From Geotrypetes seraphini (lineage: Eukaryota > Chordata > Amphibia > Gymnophiona > Dermophiidae): 64,000 bases of DNA. Under the pieces are notes generated by a model. That model was given only the letters and a program-made list of their open reading frames with translations. It was not told the DNA's origin and did not search any database. Both the position numbers and the translations under genes were made by a program. The stretch lies in the NCBI RefSeq assembly GCF_902459505.1, contig NC_047097.1, positions 16,701,749-16,765,748 of the forward strand, read 5' to 3'. This document shows positions 50,871 through 62,156 of this stretch, one piece after another. Position 1 is the stretch's first letter; the number at the start of each line of letters is the position of its first letter.

Positions 50871-51433
50871 TAAGGAGGATTTCCTTGGAGTGCCAACCCC
50901 CACCCGCATAGATGAAGATGAGTATTTCTATTTATTTAATTATTAAAGTAAAATATTTATAACACATATCTATTGAGATCGATGACGACCATGGGTGCCT
51001 GAATGCTGTATGATCCAAAAGTCTAGTGGCATACGGGTGGCACTACTGAGGTCTATAAGTCAAGCAAAGCTGTACTTAGTCAATTTGGACTCTATATATG
51101 TTCTACTGTGTTATTGCCAAATAGAGTCTAGAGAACACTATTGAGCTAGTTGGTTTCATTGTATTGACAAAAGATGGATGCAAGGCAGAAAGTGAAGAAG
51201 GAGAGAAAAACAATCATTGGATAAGAAGGCCCAGGAAGCGTAGTTAAAAGCACAGAAAAATAAAGTCATCAGACAACAAAGGTAGGGAAAATGATTTTAT
51301 TTTCAATATGATGATTGAAACGTGTCAGTTTTGAGAAAGGAAAGATTTTAAACTTTAACGATGAGGTTCTGTAGAAAAAGGAAAGATTTATAAATTATAG
51401 AGTTTTACCTCATGCAAAATTGTCATTCTTTAA
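50871..51433. other. MYO5A intron 1, no element recognised
   Basis: AT-rich sequence with no frame, terminal repeat or known tail. Confidence 0.4.
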
Positions 51434-52190
51434 TAAGAACATAAGAAGTTGCCTCCACTGAGTCAGACCAGAGGTCCATCTTGCCCAGCAGTCCGCTCCC
51501 GCGGCGGCCCATCAGGCCTAATTGCCTGATCAGTGTCCCTAAGTAATTTTGTAACTGCCTCTAATCCTCTAATCTTATCCCAATAACCTACCTCTACTCC
51601 TATCTGTACCCCTCAATCCCTGTGTCTTCCAGGTACCTATCCAAACCTTCTTTGAAGCCCTGTAGCGTGCTCCTGCTTATCACATCCTCCGGTAGCGCGT
51701 TCCATGTATCCACCACCCTCTGGGTGAAAAAGAACTTCCTAGCGTTTGTTCTAAACTTCTCCCCTTTCAATTTCTGTGAGTGCCCCCTTGTACTTGTGGT
51801 TCCCCATAATTTGAAAAATCTGTCCCTGTCTACTCTTTCTATGCCCTTCATGATCTTGAAGGTTTCTATCATGTCTCCTCTAAGTCTCCGCTTTTCCAGG
51901 GAGAAAAGCCCCAACTTCTTCAGTCTGTCAGTATATGAGAGGTCTTCCATACCCTTTATTAGCTTAGTTGCTCTTCTCTGGACTCTCTCGAGTACCGCCA
52001 TGTCCTTCTTGAGGTACGGCGACCAGTACTGGACACAGTACTCCAGGTGCGAGCACACCATTGCACGATACAGTGGCAGGATGACTTCCTTCGTCCTGGT
52101 CGTGATACCCTTCTTAATGATGCCCAACATTTTGTTTGCCTTCCTTGAGGCTGTGGCATTAACTATTTTTTCTGCGTCCCTCCAAGTACC
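51434..52190 (-). mobile_element. CR1-clade LINE, antisense 3' part with open C-terminal frame
   Basis: The minus-strand frame 52130-51600 is open for 176 codons: MLGIIKKGITTRTKEVILPL, then [40 protein letters not shown] and FFTQRVVDTWNALPEDVI, ending in a stop at 51600. This is the best preserved CR1 C-terminus here. The 3' UTR at the left includes GAGTCAGACCAGAGGTCCATC and ends in TAAGAACATAAGAAG. It is 5'-truncated near 52190. Confidence 0.92.
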
Positions 52191-52242
52191 TACAAATCCA
52201 AAATGTGGCCTTGCAAAGGGTTTGAGTTTGAGACCACTGCTC

Positions 52243-52453
52243 TAGAGTGACCAGGTTACCCATTCCAGAAGGGAAACTTTTTGGCTAGTCCTGGTTTTAA
52301 AATTACATCTGAAAGCAGTGTAGCATTTGTAGCTTATGATTCTATTCATTGAAATCAGTGCTGCAGGTCCCATAATGCACCAGGATGAGGTTGGCAGAAA
52401 TCCAGAACTGACCAAAAAGTCTCCCTTCTGGAATGGGTAACCTGGTCACTCTG
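52243..52453. mobile_element. palindromic MITE, class undetermined
   Basis: TAGAGTGACCAGGTTACCC at the left and GGGTAACCTGGTCACTCTG at the right are near-perfect inverted repeats extending inward through CATTCCAGAAGGGA / TCCCTTCTGGAATG. No convincing target duplication was read. A diverged relative may lie at 42590-42820. Confidence 0.75.
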
Positions 52454-53397
52454 TGTCAGGAATGTGGCTTTTGCAGCGCCTGGGTCCATCCACTTTCTCC
52501 TTGGGCTTTCCCGACAGCTTTGGGATTTCTGGCAGCTAAGATATTTAATTTTTAAGACGGTGGTGGTGGTGGGGGGAGATCCATAGCAATATTTTTGAAA
52601 AAGCTATGCCACTGCTTTGGGCAATGCTTCTAGCATGCCCTCTCTAACCTGTGTTAATAGAAGGAGGAGGATTTTGACTAATGACCTTGTGTGCACTTTT
52701 GTAATAGTACCACTGGGTACAGCTTTCTTTAAAAAATACGTCTGATTATTCAGAGCATATCTGGTGCCTGGTTGATGAGAATTCCCTAGGCTTAATTGGT
52801 CACTTTGTTTTGCTATATCCAATTTGACATTTTTTCATAGCATACCACGTTCTGCAGAAAAAAAAACCTGACTTCAAAGGCCTGTTTCTCGTGAGTTTCA
52901 TGGTAGACTGCACAGCATCTTATGGTCCTCTGATCTCATTTTGGGCTTGTTTTCTGGGGACCCAGCAGGGGTTCAAGGAATCATGGACCCAAGAATATGG
53001 AAAAAGTGATAGGGAGTAAAATAAGTAACTTATTTTAAAAGCTAAGTTTAACTCTTGGACTTTGATAATCAGAAGCTATGCAACATTGAATGTGGCTGTA
53101 GTTTACGAGGAAGGACTGTCAGCTCAAGACTTAACTGTTTTCCTCCTTGAGTACTGAGAGACCTGTCATTGTGATAAGAGACACTGTTTAATGGCAAGAG
53201 AGTAGATATATCGGTGCCAAACACCCTATACAACTGACTTGTTTGTTTTTTGTTGCTGTTAGTTTTTTTGGGGTTTTTTTTTTTTTTTTTGGGGGGGGCT
53301 GTGGTGGTCAATTGGCTTTATTTCAGATAATAAAACAGATGGATTAGGGGAAAGGGAAGGGACTTGTTTACTGCCTTTTTGTGGTTACACATTCAAA
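52454..53397. other. MYO5A intron 1, no element recognised
   Basis: Mixed-composition sequence with a long T run and a G run near 53275-53300. No gene or repeat family was identified. Confidence 0.4.
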
Positions 53398-53545
53398 ATG
53401 GTTTACATATATACAGGTACTTATTTTGTACCAGGGGCAAGTGACTTGCCCACCACGGTCACAAGGAACAGTGCTGGGATTTGATCCCACAACCTCAGGG
53501 TGCTGAGACAGCAGCTGTACCATTAGGCTACTCCTCACCTTCAAG
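53398..53545 (-). mobile_element. tRNA-derived SINE, antisense, truncated
   Basis: The minus strand has the SINE head (GAGTAGCCTAATGGTACAGC), a diverged B box (within GGGATCAAATCCC) and CCGTGGTGGGCAAGTCACTT. The head is a variant of the full SINE copies. Confidence 0.7.
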
Positions 53546-53774
53546 TCTCTGTTTTGTTTATCTGCCTTATTTATAGATTTGCCCTAAGATGTGTATCCTG
53601 GGCAGTAGAATAACTTTATGACTAGAGGGGTGAAAGAAACCAATCTCCAGCCCCCCCCCCCCCCAAGCTGATGCTGGTATCGGTAGGGCCATGGCCTCTG
53701 TGTCCCACCCCATTCCTGCTCATTCTTTAAAAAAATGATTGGGTTCTTCATCTTCTCTTTAGGCCTTTGTTATC

Positions 53775-54400
53775 CTCTGCCTTCAAGAGCTGCTGACAGG
53801 CCAAGTTTTCAGAAAACTCTTAATGAATATGCATGGGAGAGACCAATGGTCCATCAAGCCCAGTAGCCTGTTCTCACAGTGGCCAATCCAGGTCACTAGT
53901 AACTGGCCAAAACCCAAGGAGTAGCAGTATTCCATGCTACCGATACAGGACAAGCAGTGGCTTCCCCATGTCTTTCTCAATAACAGCCTATGGACTTTTC
54001 CTCCAGGAACTTGTCCAAACCTTTCTTAAAACCAGCTATCCGCTCTTACCACATCCTCTGGCAACGCATTCCAGAGCTTAACTATTCTTCGAGTGAAAAA
54101 AAATTTTCTCCTGTAAAAGTATTTCCTTGTAACTTCAAGTGTTCCCCTAGTCTTTGTAATTTTGTACCCGTTCTACTCCACTCAGGATTTTGTAGACTTC
54201 AATCCTATCTCCCCTCAGCCGTCTCTTTTCCAAGCTGAAGAGCCCTAACCGTTTTAGTCTTTCCTCATATGAGAGGAGTTCAATTCCCTTTACCATCTTG
54301 GTCTCTCTTCTTTGAACCTAGTAGTAGGACTAGTAGGCATGTAAATCTCTCTCATGCATATTCATTAGGGATATCCTGAAAATCTAGCCTTTTGGTGGCC
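53775..54400. mobile_element. hAT-type MITE remnant split by an antisense CR1 fragment
   Basis: The left part CCAAGTTTTCAGAAAACTCTTAATGAATATGCATG (to about 53838) and the right part CATGCATATTCATTAGGGATATCCTGAAAA (54350-54385) are the two arms of an M1/M2-like foldback element. 53842-54330 between them is an antisense CR1 3' region (CCAATGGTCCATCAAGCCC, TCCTCCAGGAACTTGTCC, CTCCCCTCAGCCGTCTC). Confidence 0.7.
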
Positions 54401-54689
54401 CTTTTAGGAATGAAGACTAAGGCCTTAGGCCAAGTTGCAAGCTTCTGAACCAACTTCATGCCTTCGCATCTTCATACGGGCAGCTTTAATTGTCAAGGAA
54501 CTGATAATTTATAGAAATAAATTTAAAAAAGAATTACTTATAGATGAACCTAGCTCTATGACATGCTAGGCTGATGGCACCAGTGACTGGTAGAACAACA
54601 ACTTGAGAAGTGTGAGTTTTGGAAATACTAGAAGTATTGAATACCAGCCAGATGTAGAATGTGTAATAGGGACTGAGATTTCCGGTGCT

Positions 54690-55500
54690 AAAACAGTTGC
54701 ACTGGTTGCCAATCCAGCAAAGAGTGCATTTTAAAATGTTGTCGATAATACATCAGATATTGTACCATGCGTCTCCAATTGTTTTGCAAGGATTTTTTTG
54801 AGATTTTATCAACCCAGAACGAGTTTGAGATCGGAAAATAGGATGAAACTATGTTTGGGAGGTAGGATGACAATTTCTCAATCAAGGATACGAGATGCTA
54901 TGTTGTCAGGGGTGTGTGTACAGCTTTGGAATGTCTTGTCAGGAACTCTGCGCCGATGCGCAATATGGTTGGGCTTCAAGAAAATGGTGAAAACGCAATT
55001 GTTTGTAAATGCTTTCTTGTGACGAGATACTGTGTGACGTAATTACCTGCAAATGCTCTGGATCTTATGGCAAAGATTTTATGTATTGAACATGTCCATA
55101 CGGAAAATGATGTAATTTAAACCACCATAGGCTATGGCTTTTCGGAAAATGCTGCAATTTGAAACGCCCTATGTCCACTAAGGGCTCCTTTTACAAAGGT
55201 GTGCTAGCGGTTTTAGCGCGCGCTAAAATGCCGTGTGTGCTAGCCGCTACCGCCTCCTTTTAAGCAGGCGGTAATTTTTCAGCTAGCGCACCTTAGTAGA
55301 AGGAGCCCTAAGTCTATATCTCCAAATCTGTATGGTATGACTATACTGTAAAAGCTGAAATTTATACCTCGATGTACACCAGGTTTGTTTTTCCCATCAA
55401 AGTTTGTCCTGCTTATACTGTGAATGGACTCTTGTAACCTGTTCTGGGCTCCTTTGGGAGGATGGACTAAATAAATAAATAAATAAATGTATGTATCTAA
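54690..55500 (+). mobile_element. L2-clade LINE, sense C-terminal region and 3' end, split by a MITE
   Basis: LKQLHWLPIQQRVHFKML at about 54690-54745 and IRDAMLSGVCVQLWNVLSG at 54880-54940 are L2-type. The 3' UTR runs on, interrupted by the family H MITE at 55182-55308, and ends in TGGACTAAATAAATAAATAAATAAATG, a tetranucleotide-type tail. Frameshifts are present. Confidence 0.8.
55182..55308. mobile_element. Harbinger-like foldback MITE (family H), intact copy
   Basis: GGGCTCCTTTTACAAAGGT to CTTAGTAGAAGGAGCCC, flanked by TAA at 55179-55181 and 55309-55311. The interior is a long foldback around GCGCGCTAAAATGC. It is inserted in the 3' UTR of an L2 LINE. Confidence 0.88.
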
Positions 55501-55522
55501 TGTTTGACTGTTGTTATGTAAT

Positions 55523-55735
55523 ATAGAAACATAGAAGATGACGGCAGATAAGGGCCATAGCCCATCAGGTCTGCCCACTCTACTGACCCACCCCCAAGTC
55601 TACTATCCTAGGGATCCCACTCCTGGTGACAGGTTCCCTTGGCTAAGGGATCCCACATGGGCATCCCTTTTGCTCTTAAATTCTTGCACGCTGTTTGCCT
55701 CGATCACCTGCATCGGGAGCTCGTATAGGATTTAT
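55523..55735 (-). mobile_element. CR1-clade LINE, antisense 3' end (second subfamily)
   Basis: TATAGAAACATAGAAGATGACGGCAGATAAGG, then CATCAGGTCTGCCC is the same 3' end as at 32100 and 32315. Confidence 0.75.
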
Positions 55736-56290
55736 TTGTTTATTTATTTCCTGTCTTCTCCAACAAGCTCGGAACAGGTAACAAGGTTGACTTACATAAA
55801 GCATAAATGAATTATGAATTTACATTTGCACAGTAATGTTAGCAATTTGGTCTTTAAGTTAACACGGTTATTTCCATCTTCACTTAACAACCAGAGTGGA
55901 TCCAGTTAAGCACACATTAGAATATGTATGGTTTGAAGAGAGTGACTCAATTTATGGGAAGAAGTAAGTTTTTATTGCTTTCTTAACGTTCAGAAGCCCT
56001 TTGAGGGATCTGAAGTGAGAAGGCAATTGATTCCAATAACTTGGTAGGAAATGGGAATAGGAACGGCCTCTGACACTCTGGAACTGGAGGGCACGACCAG
56101 GGGGTTATTTGCAAATGTGTTTCCTCCTGGAAGTGGAGTGGTCTGTTGGGGAGGTATGGAGGAAGTTTGGTTGATACGTAGCAGGGTGCCATGTTGTGTA
56201 GAGACCTGTATGTTATTACTAGGCCCTTGAAGATATAATGTTTGGTAATGGGTAGTATACGGTATATAAATTTTTTAAATAAATAAATAC
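55736..56290 (-). mobile_element. L2-like LINE, antisense C-terminal region and tail
   Basis: TTTGTTTATTTATTTCCTGTC, then CAGGTAACAAGG is an antisense L2 tail. Farther right, AAGTGAGAAGGCAATTGATTCC and the following sequence fit the antisense of the L2 C-terminus. The last 60 bp contain a sense-oriented TATATAAATTTTTTAAATAAATAAATAC tail. Confidence 0.5.
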
Positions 56291-56779
56291 AATTTCAGTT
56301 TTGCAGTAGTGTTACCCATATATCTACTGAGAATTTTCCAAGTATCATGTTTTGGGTTCCCTCTTTATTTGCTATAGATGGAAAGTCTAAAAGAAGTTCA
56401 ACACTTGTATGATAAACCTACATGACTCGACAAGGGGTCATGTTTCTGCAACGATGCCTAAGTCAGGAATCCAAGTATACTACAACAACAATAATGTTGG
56501 TCCATCCAATTTACCCAACAGTTGCATTCACTGTCGTGTCGTACAATTGTATTGTACAAATGTTGACCACCTTTTGGATTTTCCATCTGCAGTAAACCAA
56601 GATTATTATCCCCAGGGCTTGACTCCTTGGATTTTTCCTTCCTCTATTGGACCTTGCTTTTCTGCTTGTCATTTGATACTTGTGAAGGTCTTCTTTTCTG
56701 TGTTTGTTTGGTTCCTTTTTTATCATGGGGCTATTATGCCGTATGTGTTAGAATTATCTGCACGTTGTGAAAAGATTGT

Positions 56780-56880
56780 TTATTGAAAGCTTCTATACCC
56801 GCTTCTAATGACTAGGGTTTCAATTCAGAGCGGTTTACGTGAACTTCTGTAATGGTGTTACAGTACATAAGAAGGTTTGA
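56780..56880 (-). mobile_element. L2-like 3' tail, antisense
   Basis: CTTCTATACCCGCTTCTAATGAC, then AGAGCGGTTTACGTGAAC is a diverged antisense tail. Confidence 0.45.
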
Positions 56881-57208
56881 AAACAACTTTGTTTCTTGAG
56901 GCTTTTAATTCAGTAGGCTGAGATACTAATAATGTGCATTTTAGATTGTTTTGTTTATTTGTATGTTTGTATTTTTTAATTGCTTAGGTTTTAAGTGGGT
57001 TCAAAATATTTTAAATAAATACATGAGCTGTAATGGTTCTACAAAACAGAGTTTGAGTGTTTCTGCGATGGTTAATACACTCATTCTATATATTTACATA
57101 CAAATACTACTCATATTGGGTCCTATATCCATTCTAAAACCTACTTACTTATGCGCAAAGATAAATGTTTAAGCCTCTACAGGTTCTGTCTACAGTAGTG
57201 ATCAATAT

Positions 57209-57670
57209 AAGAACATGCTGGGACAGATCGAAGGTCCATTAAGCCCAGTATCCTGTTTCCAACAGTGGCCACAGGTACCTGGAAAGATCCCAAGGAGTAA
57301 AACAGATTTTATGCTGCCTATCGTAGGCATAAGCAATGGATTTGTTATGTTATGTTACATTGGATTTCTAGACCGCATAACCATTAGTTTGATGCGGTTT
57401 ACAAAAGATTACAGTAAGAGAAAACATAACCAAATCTAGTTTGACAGAAATTTTAATTTCCCCAAGCCATCCAAACCTTTTTAAAACCCTGCTACGCTAA
57501 ATGATTTCACCACATTCTCCAGCAACGAATTCCAGAATTTAATTACATGTTGGGTAAATAAATATTTTCTCTGGCTTGTTTGTAGCTTCATCATATGCCC
57601 CCTAGTCCTAGTATTTTTGGAAATGGTAAACAAGCAATTCACATTGACCCTTTCTTACCCCCATTGGTAG
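57209..57670 (-). mobile_element. CR1-clade LINE, antisense, split by an L2-type tail
   Basis: AAGAACATGCTGGGACAGATC, then GGTCCATTAAGCCCAGTATCC is CR1. It resumes at about 57455 with CCATCCAAACCTTTTTAAAACC and CCAGAATTTAATTACATGTTGGG. Between them 57335-57440 is an antisense L2-type tail (TTATGTTATGTTATGTTACATTGG, then GATGCGGTTTACAAAAG). Confidence 0.7.
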
Positions 57671-58439
57671 GTAACACAGGTGCTAATTTGTTTTTTTTTT
57701 AAACCTGGGACTAGTGTTCCTGTCAGATCTGTGAACTAAAAAAGAATTGGCTATGGTATGCTCGGCACATCACACATCAGCACTGTGAAAACTGCTCACA
57801 GCCTTGTTGTAAGGGGACCTGAGCCTGTGTGTGTTGTCTCTGTGACCTTTTGAAATACTGTCTTCAACCTGCCATCCTGAGCTGTGTTTAACATTGGTAT
57901 CTGTTTCTTTGCTGTCTTCGGTGCAGTGCTGACTCTGTGTCATGCCAGCTCTGAAACGCTAGTCTAGCCTTTCATTTTCAGAACGCATCCAATAAACGTC
58001 ACCCTCTAGCAGTGCCCCTTCAGTTGTACCCCTTCAGCTAGCACTCATGAGATAACTGTAGGCCTCTTCTTAAAGAGGGCACAACTTTGCTTTTCTGCCT
58101 CTTTAGATGTGTCCTCCAGTTTTGGTTTGGTTTTATTTTTAGGCTAATAAGGGTACAAAATAGGATCCGTGAAAAAGAGACTAACATGCCTGCACACATG
58201 CTTAGAAAAAACCTGCCTATGGGGGTGCTAGAGAGAGAGAGGCAGCAGACGCCAGGCGCTCAGCTATGCAGAGTCTCTATGGCTGCTGCAAAAACTTTAG
58301 GTCCCAGTAGGATTACTGCAGTAATAATATCCCTCCACCCAGGTTTTTTCTGTTTCCTCTGACAAGAGAAAGAAAGAGGGCCTTGTATTAAGTAGGATGT
58401 GACTGTCACCTTATATACACAGTTCACCTATGGAAACAT
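57671..58439. other. MYO5A intron 1, no element recognised
   Basis: No frame or repeat family could be supported in this stretch. Confidence 0.35.
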
Positions 58440-58625
58440 AGGCCATAGGGTTTTTATCTGCCTTAATTTTTCTATCTAGTCTGCATGTTCAAATAAAATG
58501 TTGTAATTATGCTATTGGATGTTGGTTCAATAACGATTTGATAATGAATGTGACTGTTGGGCAGACTGGATGGACCGTGCAGGTCTTAATCTGCCATCAT
58601 TTTTTTACTAGGTTATTAAGAACCC
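58440..58625 (+). mobile_element. CR1-clade LINE, sense 3' end (second subfamily)
   Basis: GGGCAGACTGGATGGACCGTGCAGG, then CTGCCATCATTTTTTTACTAGG is the sense version of the 3' end seen antisense at 32315 and 55523. The left part (58440-58490) has ACATAGGCCATAGGG. Confidence 0.6.
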
Positions 58626-59035
58626 ATGAAAATCTTTGAAGATAGGGATTCTGCTTGTTCAGTACATTTCAGGGAGTCCACTACCAAGCTGCTTCTCTCT
58701 TTTGTTCACTGGCTTTGCAGTAGTGGAAAAACAAGCGGCACATTTATGTTGTGAGAGGGGAAAGCAGAACTGTGTGATCTTCAGTAAGTACACCCGGTCT
58801 TTTTGATTATTTTTTTTTTTTGAGGGGGGTTTATCTAAATTCTCATCATGATTGCAAGCTTTCAGAAGATTTGCCTCGTTGCGGATGATAACCAAAATCT
58901 GCAATAGAGTAGACAGTAGACACCTCCGATGGCGTGAATAACATGACTCTTTGCAAGGCTTGAAGAATGGTCTGAAATTTGTCATCTAAGAATTGCAAGC
59001 TCGTTCATGCAAAAACCCGAGGGAACGATACAGTT
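58626..59035. other. MYO5A intron 1, unassigned
   Basis: No family recognised. A weak open frame lies on the minus strand (58985-58659), without recognisable motifs. Confidence 0.35.
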
Positions 59036-59257
59036 TAGGGAGTGGGTGTCGCAGTGGTTAAAGCTACAGCCTCAGCACCCTGAGGTTGTGGGTTCAAACC
59101 CATGCTGCTCCTTGTGACCTTGGGCAAGTCACTTAATCCCCCCATTGCCCCAGGTATGTTAGATAGATTGTGAACCCACCAGGACAAACAGGGGAAAATG
59201 CTTGAGTACCTGAATAAATTCATGTAAACCCTTCTGAGCTCCCCTGGGGAGAACGGT
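59036..59257 (+). mobile_element. tRNA-derived SINE, copy 3
   Basis: A box TGTCGCAGTGG at 59047-59057 and B box GGTTCAAACCC at 59091-59101, then GACCTTGGGCAAGTCACTTA and GATTGTGAACCCACCAGGAC. The tail is shorter and different from copies 1 and 2 (CTTCTGAGCTCCCCTGGGG). It directly abuts the antisense family B LINE. Confidence 0.85.
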
Positions 59258-59261
59258 TCAA

Positions 59262-61080
59262 GTTTCAAGTTTATTAAAATTTTTGATTAATCGCTTAATC
59301 TTACTTCAAAGCGATGAACAGAAACAATTAAAATTACAATATTAAAAAAAAAAAGCATTAATTTAAACATAACATTAAAATAAACTAGACTATGTCAAAC
59401 TTAACAAAACACGAGTAAAAGGAAAAGGGAATTTGAACTACAAAATATTATAGAAAAGGAGGTCAGGCAAAAACACAAGGTTGGGAATTAAAATGAATGG
59501 TCAAATACAGCATTAATGAATTCAGGGTAAGACGTATTAATCAAAAGCGTCTTTGAAAAGGAATGTTTTTAAATTGGTCTTGAATTTATCAATATTGTGT
59601 TCTTCTCTTAAGTCAGGGGTGTCCAATGTCGGTCCTTGAGGGCCACAATCCAGTCGGGTTTTTGGGATTTCCCCAATGAATATGCATTGAAAGCAGTGCA
59701 TGTATATAGATCTCATGCATATTCATTGGGGAAATCCTGAAAACCCGACTGGATTGCGGCCCTCGAGGACCGACATTGGACACCCCTGTCTTAAGTAAAT
59801 TGGTAGAGAGTTCCAGATTTGTGGGGCAGTAACTGAGAAGATAAATTGTCTTCTGGTATTAATGATCTTTAGAGATGGAATTGTCAGTAAATGCTGTTCG
59901 TTTGACCGCAATATTCTGTTTGTGGAGTAAGGGATCAATGATTTAAAAATAAATGCAGGTGTTTTGAAAAGCATTACTTTAAAGGTGAGTAGGCATATTT
60001 TATACGTTATTCTATGCGATACCGGAAGCCAGTGAGCGTTTTTGAGAAGTGGTGTTACGTGGTCAAATTTTTTTTTCTTTGTTATAAGTTTAATGGAAGT
60101 ATTTTGTATGATTTGAAGCCGTTTTATTTCATTTTGTGCAATCCCTTTAAAAAGGGCATTGCAGTAATCGATTTTAGAGATTACTAAGGAATGGATAAGG
60201 ATATTTAATGATTTAGAACAAAGATACTGTGAAAGGGAGCGAATTTGACGGAGTCTATAGAATGATGATTTGACGATACTACTGATGTGTTCATGAAAAG
60301 TTAATTTACTATCAAATATAACTCCTAGGATTTTAATGGTATTAACTAATTGCAAGGGAATATTTTTTATAGAGATAGGGGCAATAAGTTTAGGAGTTTC
60401 TTTCCATGGGAAAAGCATCGTTTTTGTCTTTTCAATATTAAGAGCCAACCTATTTATATCTAACCATTGATGGATTTGTTCAAGTTTATTGTTGATTGTT
60501 GTGATATCCAAAGAGTTGTTGGGATCCAAAGGGTGCAAAAGTTGAATATCATCAGCGTATGCGAATACGTGAAAACCTATAGATTGGCAGACAATCATCA
60601 AGGGTGCAAGAAAGATATTGAAAAGTAAGGGAGAAAGAATGGATCCTTGGGGAATACCTTGAGATGTTAATGATACTTTAGAATTTGAATTATTAATTGT
60701 AACAGTGGATGTACGATCAGTAAAGTAGGATTCAAACCAAGATAAAACTTGGTCGGTAATGCCGATTGAGTGAAGTCTGTCTAATAGAAGATGGTGATCT
60801 ATGGTGTCAAAGGCAGCAGAAAGGTCGATAGAAATTAATAAAACCGATTGGTGATGGTCCAAAAAGTAATGTATTGAAGAAGTCATTCCAATCAGTGAAT
60901 GCTCAGTATTATGATGTTGTCGGAATCCTGTTTGGTTCGGATGAAGAACGTTGTTTTTTTCTATAAACTCAGAGATTTGATTGAAAACAATCTTTTCTGT
61001 CAATTTTGCCATGAAAGGAAGATTTGCTATTGGCCTATAGTTTGAAATTTTTTTCCGAACTGATCTTACGATCTTTAATA
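59262..61080 (-). mobile_element. L2-clade LINE (family B), antisense, reverse transcriptase frame open, split near its C-terminus by a MITE
   Basis: The tail at the left is CAAGTTTCAAGTTTATTAAAA (sense ...TTAATAAACTTGAAACTTG). The minus-strand frame is open from about 61080 to the MITE at 59788. It shows RT blocks in order: ISNYRPIANLPFMAKLTEKIV, HPNQTGFRQHHNTEHSLI, ISIDLSAAFDTIDHHLLLDRL, SWFESYFTDR, GIPQGSILSPLLFNIFL, FAYADDIQLL with the catalytic YADD, LNIEKTKTMLFPWKET, KIDYCNALFKGIAQNE, HWLPVSHRITYKICLLTFKV and IWNSLPIYLRQ. The C-terminal tail and 3' UTR continue at 59613-59262, beyond the MITE. The 5' end is truncated inside the RT (residues before block 1 are missing), so it has no endonuclease and was probably inactive on arrival. 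Confidence 0.93.
59614..59788. mobile_element. hAT-type palindromic MITE (family M1), copy 5
   Basis: 175 bp, CAGGGGTGTCCAATGTC to GACATTGGACACCCCTG, perfect 8-bp duplication TCTTAAGT (59606-59613 and 59789-59796). It interrupts the C-terminus of the family B reverse transcriptase. The frame reads on through the MITE and adds about 20 unrelated residues. Confidence 0.93.
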
Positions 61081-61240
61081 ATGGGACGAAAATTGAACAA
61101 ACGAATAAATATGGAAATAGTTGTGGACACAGGGCATGCTCCTGAAAATTTATCAAGTGTACCTGTCTCGAAAGAAAGTAATGACAATCAGGAAAACCCT
61201 GTACAAATCCCACTGCCATGCCTTGTGATCTTCGCAAAAT
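61081..61240. other. MYO5A intron 1, short unassigned stretch
   Basis: Flank of the 5'-truncated LINE. The plus-strand frame 61024-61443 spans the LINE and the next repeat and has no recognisable motif. Confidence 0.35.
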
Positions 61241-61450
61241 TACCTTACATTACATCTCACATTTATTCATCACTTATATCAAAAATAGATCAAGGTGACT
61301 TTCAGTTTACAAAGATCAATGCAATTGATGATTTGCAGAAACAACAACATCAAAAGGCTAAGATAAGCATTCACAATTCATTTCAATTTAGTCAAATCAT
61401 CCTCAGACGACATAAAACAGTTGAGGCGGAAGATAATTTATGAGCTCCAC
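61241..61450 (-). mobile_element. L2-like 3' tail, antisense
   Basis: TTACCTTACATTACATCTCAC followed by ATTTATTCATCACTTATATC and GTGACTTTCAGTTTACAAAG is a diverged antisense L2-type tail. Confidence 0.45.
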
Positions 61451-61559
61451 AAAGGAAAACATTTGCTTATATTGATCCAGATTAAATAGATTCAAAACAT
61501 TTACTCAGGCCTTTCATCAGTTGATATTAAATATTTTCCAAACAGAAATCGATTTTTTG

Positions 61560-62115
61560 TCCCAGAAAATCAGATTCACCGATTCAGTGATCAACACCCT
61601 CCCCAACCTCGGTGAGACCTGACATACCTTTGAAGCTTTCTAAAGCAGCAGCGGCATCGCTCTGAACAGGCTGCTTCACAGCCTGCCCCGCTGGGGCCTT
61701 CCCTCTGCTGCATCATTGATGATGTCATCAGTGCTGCGGCAGAGGGATGGGAAGGAGGGATGGAAAGCTACTGGACAGGGGGATGGGAGGGAGGGGAGGA
61801 AAGCTGCTGCTCATAGGGATGGGGGGAGGAAAGATGCTGCACATGAGGGAAGAGAGGAAGAATTGTTGGCGTGGAGGAGAGGAAGGGAGAGATGAAACAA
61901 GGGATGAGAGGGAGAAATTCTGCATATGGTGGAAATGAGAGAGTCATGCATGGAGAAGAGAGAGGGAGAAATGTTGGACATAGGGTGGAGAGCAGGGAGA
62001 GCGAGAAAGAAATGTTGCACATGATAATGGAGGGAAGGAAGGGAGAGATGCTGCATGGAAGGAAATAGAGAGATTTGACGCAGGGTACAATGCAGGGGAA
62101 GAGAGAGAGCGTTCC
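61560..62115. repeat. purine-rich imperfect tandem repeat, possibly part of a hAT-type element
   Basis: GGGAGGAAAGATGCTGCACATG-like units (AGGAAAGCTGCTGCTCATAGGG, GAGAGATGCTGCATGG, AGAAATGTTGCACATG) recur irregularly within a strongly GA-rich strand. The left part (AATCGATTTTTTGTCCC, GATTCACCGATTCAGTG, CAGGCTGCTTCACAGCCTGCC) recalls the subterminal and GC-rich parts of the M3 hAT family, but no terminal repeat was found. Confidence 0.5.
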
Positions 62116-62156
62116 TATGAGCGTTGGAGCAGCTTTGGAGCATTTAGCGCTTCAGG

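Noticed and set aside
50079-50909. Serine/alanine-rich and proline-rich frames on both strands
   Set aside because: They belong to the GC-rich gag-like region of a DIRS fossil. Frames on the opposite strand are shadows of codon bias. No host gene motif is present.
58659-58985. A 108-residue minus-strand frame as a gene or MYO5A exon
   Set aside because: No domain, no matching splice sites in the MYO5A direction and the wrong strand for MYO5A. Probably chance.
59723-61237. A 504-residue host protein on the minus strand
   Set aside because: Reverse transcriptase blocks and YADD show it is an L2 LINE. The first about 50 and last about 20 residues come from flanking sequence and a MITE.
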